NCBI GenBank assembly: GCA_030040175.1 | Contig: JASHUF010000172.1 | Location: 1-20,792 of the forward strand | From: Acidobacteriaceae bacterium | Lineage (GTDB): Bacteria > Acidobacteriota > Terriglobia > Terriglobales > Acidobacteriaceae | Length of the DNA: 20,792 nucleotides | Direction: 5' to 3' | Part shown: positions 15,664 through 20,792 of the stretch, in pieces | How the letters are laid out: each line of letters starts with the position of its first letter | Numbering within the stretch: position 1 is the stretch's first letter | Notes under the pieces: model-generated | The model's input: only the letters and a program-made list of their open reading frames with translations | The model's database searches: none | Told to the model about the DNA's origin: nothing | Position numbers and translations under genes: made by a program

Positions 15664-17964
15664 ATGCATCTGTTCCGCATGCGGCTGATCCTCGCCCTGA
15701 TCGCAAGCGTGACCATCGTGTCCGTAGCCTCTACATATTTCGATGTGTTAGCCCACCGGCATGCGTTGCGGCAGGAACTCGAGAACCGGACGAAGTGGAT
15801 GGGCCTCAGCATCGAACCGGACGTGCAGGGTCCGCTGGCGGCTGGCGACTCGAGTGCGCTCGCGGGCGTGACGCAACTGCTGAGAGCGGGAACGGGCGCG
15901 CTGGGCATCATGGTCTACGACGTGCGCGGCCGCGTGCTGGGCAGCGCGGGCCCGAGCGAGGTGACCAGCGCCCTGGGGCACGGCGTGACCAAGACGCTTG
16001 AAAAGGGGACCGAAGAGAGCGCCTTCGGGCATACCGGGGAGTGGCGCTGGCTCGAGGAAGTGTTTCCCCTCCACAACGGCCGCCAATTGATCGGGGGAAT
16101 GACCATCGTAGTGGATGCGGGCTACATCCACGAGCAGGACGTCGACTTGTGGCGGCGCAGCTTCTGGCGCGTGCTGGCGCTGGTGATTCTGATTGTGGCC
16201 ATTACCGCGGGGATGGTGGGGTGGTTCCTGACCCGTCCCATGAAGCGGGTGACGGAACGGTTGCGGCACCTGCGCACGGGCCACGCGGAAAAGACGGGAG
16301 AGCCGGATCTAAGCCTGTTTTCGCCGCTGGCGCGCGAGGTGGAAACCATGGCCGAAAGCCTGAAAGCAGCGCGCGCCGCGGCCGAAGCGGAAGCGCGGCT
16401 GCGCGAGGCCGGCGAACGCTGGTGGACGGCCGAGAGATTGGCCGTGCACATGCGCGACCGCGCCGGATCGAGCCGCATCTTCGTGGTTTCGAACCGGGAG
16501 CCGTACGTGCACGCGCGCAAGGGCAGGGAGATTGTCTGCACCGTTCCCCCGAGCGGCCTGGTGACGGCCCTTGAGCCGGTGCTGCGCGCCTGCGACGGGG
16601 TTTGGGTGGCGAGCGGGAGCGGCGACGCCGACAAGCTGGTGGTGGACGGGTGCGACCGGCAGCGCGTGCCGCCGGACGAGCCGCGCTACAGCCTGCGCAG
16701 GGTCTGGCTCACGGACGAGGAGGAGTCAAAGTATTACGACGGCTTTGCCAACGAGGGCCTGTGGCCTTTGTGCCACATCGCGCATACGCGGCCCATCTTC
16801 CGCGCCGGCGACTGGGAGTGCTACCAGCAGGTGAACCAGCGTTTTGCCGATGCGGTTCTCGAAGAGATGGCGGAGAGCGAAGAGCCGGTGGTGTTTGTGC
16901 AGGACTATCATTTCGCGCTGCTGCCGCGCTTGCTGAAACGGGCGCGGCCGGATGCACGCGTGGCCATCTTCTGGCATATTCCCTGGCCGAATCCGGAGGC
17001 TTTCGGCATCTGCCCGTGGCAGGCGGAACTGCTGGACGGGCTGCTGGGCGCCGATCTGCTCGGGTTTCACATTCCGCTGCACTGCCACAATTTTCTGGCC
17101 ACGGTGGATCGCGTGCTGGAGTCGCGGACGGATCGCGATCACATGACCGTGAGCCGGCGCGGGCATTTCACCACCGTGCGCCCGTACCCCATCAGCGTGG
17201 CCTACGAAGGCATTCCTAACGTGGGCGCCGACGGCGACGACCCTGCGGCAGAGGAGCGGCGGGCGCAGGAGCGCCGCAGCCTGCTGAGCGAGTCCGGCGT
17301 GCGCGCCGAGCAAATGGCGCTGGGCGTGGACCGCATGGATTACACCAAAGGGATTCTGGAGCGGCTGACGGCGCTGGAGCAACTGCTCGAAGAACACCCT
17401 TACTATCGCGAGCGGCTGGCGCTGGTGCAGATCGCGGCGCCCAGCCGGACGCGCATTCCCAGTTACGCCGATCTGCGCGCGCGCGTGGAGGAAGCCGTGG
17501 AGCGCATCAATTGGCGCTACCAGACGGCGCACTGGAAGCCGGTGGTGCTGATCGAGCGCCAGTGCAATCACGAAGAGGTGAGGCGCTGGTACCAGGCGGC
17601 CGACCTGTGCCTGGTGACCTCGCTGCACGACGGAATGAACCTGGTGGCGAAGGAATTTGTGGCCGCGCGGGACGACGAGGACGGCGTTCTGGTGCTGAGC
17701 AAATTCACCGGGGCGGCGATGGAACTGCGCGATGCCTTGATTGTGAACCCGTACGACGCGCGCGCCGCAGCGGAGGCGATCCGCGCGGGGCTGGAGATGA
17801 GCCGCGCCGACCGCCGGCAGCGCATGCAGCGCATGCGGCGGCAGGTGATGGAGCACAATATCTACCTGTGGGCCGCCAGCGTGCTGGGCGATTTGCGCGA
17901 GCTGCGGCTGGATGACGCGGAAGGCATGGATTTGAGCCGCGCCGAGTCGATCTCCGTTTCCTGA
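15664..17964 (+). CDS. otsA: Membrane-anchored trehalose-6-phosphate synthase with sensor and HAMP domains
   Basis: This 766-aa protein has a receptor-like N-terminus fused to a GT20 glucosyltransferase, which makes trehalose-6-phosphate from UDP-glucose and glucose-6-phosphate. TM1 spans about 6-26. A periplasmic Cache/PAS-like domain (about 27-167, core GIMVYDVRGRVLGSAGP) is followed by TM2 (168-189). The HAMP linker (190-240, RPMKRVTERLRHLRTG then REVETMAESLKAARAA) continues into an Ala/Glu coiled coil and the GT20 domain from about 270. Catalytic and ligand residues by E. coli OtsA analogy are present: Arg278 (VVSNR), Tyr357/358, Trp367, Asp414 (QDYHF), His438 (FWHIPWPNPE), Arg557 and Lys562 (DRMDYTKG), Asp656 and Glu664 (HDGMNLVAKE). 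The usual GG loop reads PPSGL. The Shine-Dalgarno favours 15664, although the frame opens at 15541. otsB follows after 39 bases. Catalysis should be cytoplasmic; sensory control is inferred. Confidence 0.9.
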   Translation: MHLFRMRLILALIASVTIVSVASTYFDVLAHRHALRQELENRTKWMGLSIEPDVQGPLAAGDSSALAGVTQLLRAGTGALGIMVYDVRGRVLGSAGPSEVTSALGHGVTKTLEKGTEESAFGHTGEWRWLEEVFPLHNGRQLIGGMTIVVDAGYIHEQDVDLWRRSFWRVLALVILIVAITAGMVGWFLTRPMKRVTERLRHLRTGHAEKTGEPDLSLFSPLAREVETMAESLKAARAAAEAEARLREAGERWWTAERLAVHMRDRAGSSRIFVVSNREPYVHARKGREIVCTVPPSGLVTALEPVLRACDGVWVASGSGDADKLVVDGCDRQRVPPDEPRYSLRRVWLTDEEESKYYDGFANEGLWPLCHIAHTRPIFRAGDWECYQQVNQRFADAVLEEMAESEEPVVFVQDYHFALLPRLLKRARPDARVAIFWHIPWPNPEAFGICPWQAELLDGLLGADLLGFHIPLHCHNFLATVDRVLESRTDRDHMTVSRRGHFTTVRPYPISVAYEGIPNVGADGDDPAAEERRAQERRSLLSESGVRAEQMALGVDRMDYTKGILERLTALEQLLEEHPYYRERLALVQIAAPSRTRIPSYADLRARVEEAVERINWRYQTAHWKPVVLIERQCNHEEVRRWYQAADLCLVTSLHDGMNLVAKEFVAARDDEDGVLVLSKFTGAAMELRDALIVNPYDARAAAEAIRAGLEMSRADRRQRMQRMRRQVMEHNIYLWAASVLGDLRELRLDDAEGMDLSRAESISVS

Positions 17965-18003
17965 CGGAGGGCGCGGCCATACGAAGCGGAAGGCGAGCAG
18001 AGG

Positions 18004-18795
18004 TTGACGCAGGATCGGGAAGAAACGGTGAACGGGTTCTTCAGGGGATTTGCGGGCGCCGCGAGTTCCCTGCTGCTCGTCGACTACGACGGAACGCTGG
18101 CGCCTTTTCGCGTGGACCGGTTCAAGGCCGCGCCATGGGCGGGTGTTCGCGAGCTGCTGAGCCTTATCCAAGATCAGAAAAAAACGCGCCTCGAAGTGAT
18201 CAGCGGCCGGCCGGCGCATGAGGTTATGCGGCTGCTGGACATGAAGACGCCGCCCGGAGTGTGGGGACTGCACGGCGCCGAGCGGCTCCATCCCGACGGA
18301 CGCCGGGAGTTCGAGCCGATCGCGCACCCGACGCGCGCGCATCTGGAAGCGGTGAGCGCCAGGCTGCGGAGCGATGCCTTCGGCGGCCTGTTCGAAGAGA
18401 AACCGAATGCGGCCGTGGTGCACTGGCGAGGGGCTGCGCCGCGCAAGGCAAGAGAGATCGAGAAGCGGGCGCGGGAACTGTTCGAGCCGCTGGCGCAACG
18501 CGACGGGCTGCAACTGCTCGAATTCGAATGCGGGCTGGAGCTGCGCGCGGGCCGCGACAAGGGCGGCGCGGTGAAGGCGATTCTGGATGAGCTGGACGCG
18601 AACGGCGCCGCGAAGGTTCCCGCCGCATATCTTGGGGACGACATTACGGACGAGGCCGCGTTTGCGGCCATGAAGGGCCGCGGACTGAGCGTGCTGGTGC
18701 GGCGGGAGCGGCGCAAAACCAATGCCGATGTTTGGTTGAGGCCGCCGCGGGAGCTGCGCGCATTTCTGTGCAGGTGGCTGGAAGCGGCAAGCTGA
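18004..18795 (+). CDS. otsB: Trehalose-6-phosphate phosphatase
   Basis: OtsB is a cytoplasmic HAD-superfamily phosphatase that converts trehalose-6-phosphate to trehalose, completing the OtsAB route. All four HAD motifs are present in 263 aa: LLLVDYDGTLAPF (nucleophile Asp), VISGRPAHEV (motif II), Lys in GRDKGGAVKAIL (motif III), and YLGDDITDEAAF (motif IV). Cap-domain residues include GLHGAERLHPDG and EEKPNAAVVHW, as is usual for OtsB. The start is TTG at 18004, with GGAAGG ten bases upstream. The in-frame GTG at 18028, seven bases after GGGA, is an equally good start and removes eight residues. It lies 39 bases after the synthase gene and is very likely cotranscribed with it. Confidence 0.93.
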   Translation: MTQDREETVNGFFRGFAGAASSLLLVDYDGTLAPFRVDRFKAAPWAGVRELLSLIQDQKKTRLEVISGRPAHEVMRLLDMKTPPGVWGLHGAERLHPDGRREFEPIAHPTRAHLEAVSARLRSDAFGGLFEEKPNAAVVHWRGAAPRKAREIEKRARELFEPLAQRDGLQLLEFECGLELRAGRDKGGAVKAILDELDANGAAKVPAAYLGDDITDEAAFAAMKGRGLSVLVRRERRKTNADVWLRPPRELRAFLCRWLEAAS

Positions 18796-18800
18796 CGCCC

Positions 18801-18917
18801 TAAAGCATTTTTCCTTCTGCTGCGCACCGGAGCCACCGAGGCGAGGTGCCGATTTCAACAAGAAATCGGCTCCCCGCAAAGGGCAATGAGACGGCCGTGT
18901 CCGAAGGAGAAATGCCT
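18801..18917. repeat. Nested palindromic element filling the convergent gap
   Basis: The gap between otsB and the NtrC-type regulator gene is almost wholly an inverted-repeat structure. Outer arms GCATTTTTCCTTC (18805-18817) and GAAGGAGAAATGC (18903-18915) pair over 13 positions with a single T-G wobble. Inside, GGAGCC (18830-18835) can pair with GGCTCC (18868-18873). The centre is a perfect 9-bp hairpin, GCCGATTTC-AACAA-GAAATCGGC (18848-18870). Its layout matches the element at 7341-7469: AGC-TTTTC-type outer arms and a central hairpin tipped TTTC-N5-GAAA. It could act as a bidirectional terminator, but no T-run is visible. Confidence 0.65.
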
Positions 18918-20362
18918 TATTCCCTGCCCTTTTTGCGAATCTCGATGTTGAGGCGCTTGATCTTCTGGTTGAGCGTGGAAAGCGGGATGCGGAATTGCTC
19001 GGCGGTTTCTGTCTGGTTCCAGTTGCAGCGCTCGAGCTTCTCGAGGATGATGCGCCGCTCGATGACTTCGAGAATGTCAAAGAGCGAAGAGTTGGGATTG
19101 TGGTCGAGAAGCGCATCCTGAAAGCTGCGGCCGGTGATTTCGCCGGGGAGGAGATCGGCGCCGATGATGGGGCCGGAGGAGAGAACGACGCCGCGCTCGA
19201 TGGCATTCTCGAGCTGGCGCACGTTGCCGGGCCAGTCGTAGTCGACGAGCGCGCGCAGAGCGTCAGAAGAGAGATTGCGCGAGGGCAGGCCGTTTTCCTT
19301 GGCGTAGTGGTCGAGGAAGTGCTGCGCGAGCAGGGGAATGTCTTCACGGCGGGCGCGTAGCGGGGGCAGATCGACGGTGATGACGTTGAGCCGGTAGAAG
19401 AGATCCTCGCGGAATCTGCCGTCGCGCACGGCCTGGCGCAGATCGACGTTGGTGGCGGCGATGATGCGCACATCGACCTGGATCTCCTGCACGCCGCCCA
19501 GGTGCATGAAACGCTTGTCCTGGAGGACGCGCAGAATCTTGGCCTGCGTGTCCAGGCCCATGGTGGCGATTTCGTCGAGAAAGAGCGTGCCGCCGTTGGC
19601 CACTTCGAAGAGGCCCTTCTTGGAGGCGACGGCCGAAGTGAATGCACCCTTGACGTGGCCGAAGAGCGTGGACTCGAGCAGCTCCGAGGGCATGGCGCCG
19701 GTGTTGACGGGCACGAAAGGCTTATCGCGGCGCGGCGAGTTGGCATGAATGGCCTTGGCGATGAGCTCCTTGCCGGTGCCGCTCTCGCCTTGAATCAGAA
19801 CGGTCGACCGGCTGGGCGCGACCTGCGCCACGAGGTCGAAGACGCGGAGCATGGACTCGCTCTTGCCCACGAGATTGGAGAAGTTATAGCGCTGCTTGAG
19901 CGCGCGCTTGAGCTGAAGATTCTCCTCTTCGGCGCGATGGCGGGCGACGGCAGAGCGGATATCGGCAAGAAGCTTTTCGTTGTCCCAGGGCTTCTGCACG
20001 AAGTTTTCCGCGCCCGCGCGCACGGCTTCCACCACGTTGTCCACGGCGCCATAAGCGGTGATCATGATGACCGGCAGATCGGGCTGGCGCTCCTTGATCT
20101 GGGGCAGGAGCTCCAGGCCGCTCTGGCCGGGGAGGGCGAGATCGAGAAGGACGAGGTCAAAGTTATCCAGTTCGAGCTGCCGCACGCCTTCCGCGCCGTC
20201 GCCGACGGTCACCGTGGAGTAGCCCTCAAGCGAGAGCAGCACCTCGAGCGACTCGCGAATGCTGGACTCGTCGTCGATCACCAGGATGTTGGCGGCAGTG
20301 GCGCTGCCGTTCGAGCCTGTTGCAGAGACGGGCGCGTTCAAGGGAAATGCAACCTCAGACAT
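18917..20362 (-). CDS. NtrC-family sigma-54 response regulator, with GAFTSA loop
   Basis: This 481-aa transcription activator has a receiver domain (about 24-142; acidic pair Asp30-Asp31, phosphoacceptor Asp74 in LVLLDLALPG, Thr102, Lys124). The AAA+ domain (about 163-395) shows Walker A GESGTGKE (192-199) and Walker B GTLFLDEI (258-265). The sigma-54 contact loop reads GAFTSA (239-244) instead of the usual GAFTGA. A Fis-type HTH closes the protein (about 430-475, NWNQTETAEQFRIPLSTLNQKIKRLNIE). The start codon overlaps the stop of the upstream kinase by 8 bases (ATGTCTGA), so the two are translationally coupled. Target promoters are not evident; I found no clear -24/-12 site in the window. 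The gene converges on otsB. Confidence 0.92.
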   Translation of the reverse strand: MSEVAFPLNAPVSATGSNGSATAANILVIDDESSIRESLEVLLSLEGYSTVTVGDGAEGVRQLELDNFDLVLLDLALPGQSGLELLPQIKERQPDLPVIMITAYGAVDNVVEAVRAGAENFVQKPWDNEKLLADIRSAVARHRAEEENLQLKRALKQRYNFSNLVGKSESMLRVFDLVAQVAPSRSTVLIQGESGTGKELIAKAIHANSPRRDKPFVPVNTGAMPSELLESTLFGHVKGAFTSAVASKKGLFEVANGGTLFLDEIATMGLDTQAKILRVLQDKRFMHLGGVQEIQVDVRIIAATNVDLRQAVRDGRFREDLFYRLNVITVDLPPLRARREDIPLLAQHFLDHYAKENGLPSRNLSSDALRALVDYDWPGNVRQLENAIERGVVLSSGPIIGADLLPGEITGRSFQDALLDHNPNSSLFDILEVIERRIILEKLERCNWNQTETAEQFRIPLSTLNQKIKRLNIEIRKKGRE

Positions 20363-20792
20363 GGACAGAGTTCCTCAGCAGGGGAAATTCGAGATGGAAG
20401 GTTGTGCCTGCGCCCACCGCGCTCTCCACGTGAATTTTGCCTGCGTGTTCCTGAATGATGCCGTAAGAGACGGAGAGCCCCAGTCCGGTGCCGCGCCGGT
20501 CGCCGGGTCTGGGGGTTGTCTTAGTGGTGAAGAAGGGATCGTAGATGCGCTTGAGATGCTCCGGCGCGATGCCGCTGCCGGAGTCGGCCACCAGCACCTC
20601 CACGTGGCTGTTCACGGCGGTGACCACGCGCAGACGCCCGCCGCCGGGCATCGCGTCTTTGGCGTTAAGAAGCAGATTGAGAAAGACCTGCTGCAGCTTG
20701 CCGGAGTTGCCGTGGATGGGGGGCAGCTCTTCGGCGAGGTCGAGATCGATGGCGATCTGCGCGGTTTTGAACTGGTGCTCGAGCAGCGAGAG
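20355..20792 (-). CDS. Sensor histidine kinase, C-terminal part, cut by window edge
   Basis: This is the last 145 residues of an NtrB/AtoS-like kinase, truncated at the window end. Visible are the N-box (GNSGKLQQVFLNLLLNAKDAMPGGG), the D-box DSGSG, the F-box (RIYDPFFTTKT) and the G2 box RGTGLGLSVSYGIIQEHAGKI, ending FHLEFPLLRNSVHV. The His-containing dimerisation box and any sensor domains lie outside. Its TGA overlaps the regulator's ATG by 8 bases, the usual layout for a cognate pair. This pair should phosphorylate and control sigma-54-dependent genes. Confidence 0.93.
   Translation of the reverse strand, partial: LSLLEHQFKTAQIAIDLDLAEELPPIHGNSGKLQQVFLNLLLNAKDAMPGGGRLRVVTAVNSHVEVLVADSGSGIAPEHLKRIYDPFFTTKTTPRPGDRRGTGLGLSVSYGIIQEHAGKIHVESAVGAGTTFHLEFPLLRNSVHV

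Noticed and set aside
16726..19746. A 1006-codon open frame on the minus strand, antisense to the trehalose operon and running through part of the NtrC-type regulator gene.
   Set aside because: Its composition is Arg/Pro/Ala/Ser-rich low complexity without family motifs. It runs across three clearly real genes in the wrong frame or strand, a usual effect of high GC at third positions.

Overview
The window is GC-rich, gene-dense chromosomal DNA that most resembles an acidobacterium (Terriglobia-like). This is inferred from protein flavour and gene mix: the futalosine menaquinone enzyme MqnE, an Mla-type lipid transporter, OmpA-like cell-envelope proteins, an NtrC-type two-component pair and a secreted amidohydrolase. 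I see no rRNA, tRNA, CRISPR array, phage gene, transposase or plasmid function, so this looks like ordinary chromosome rather than an island.

Layout. 1-509 (-): 5' part of an ammonium transporter, divergent from a lone nuoB (743/776-1351, +). 1618-5057 (+): an outer-membrane barrel/OmpA-like protein and a lipoprotein whose periplasmic modules are close copies of each other, separated by a 593-base non-coding stretch with stem-loops. 5276-7336 (+): a secreted Asp-box beta-propeller protein. 7341-7469: a long nested inverted repeat. 7518-8672 (+): mqnE. 8698-8899 (+): a possible small frameshifted gene. 8888-12079 (-): a secreted amidohydrolase downstream of a CHASE3-PAS histidine kinase. 12446-15334 (-): mlaE and mlaF, then a glutaryl-CoA-dehydrogenase-like enzyme. 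15664-18795 (+): a membrane-anchored trehalose-6-phosphate synthase with sensor and HAMP domains, then otsB. 18801-18917: a second nested inverted repeat in the convergent gap. 18917-20792 (-): an NtrC-family regulator overlapped by the end of its histidine kinase.

The most interesting item is the trehalose operon. The glucosyltransferase (GT20) domain is attached to a receptor-like N-terminus: TM, periplasmic domain, TM, HAMP, coiled coil. The retained catalytic residues and the adjacent phosphatase suggest that trehalose synthesis may be controlled directly by an extracytoplasmic signal. Other points worth a second look are two intergenic palindromic elements that share one architecture, a Ser in place of the catalytic Walker B Glu in MlaF, the barrel/lipoprotein paralogue pair, and a nuoB with no other complex I gene beside it.
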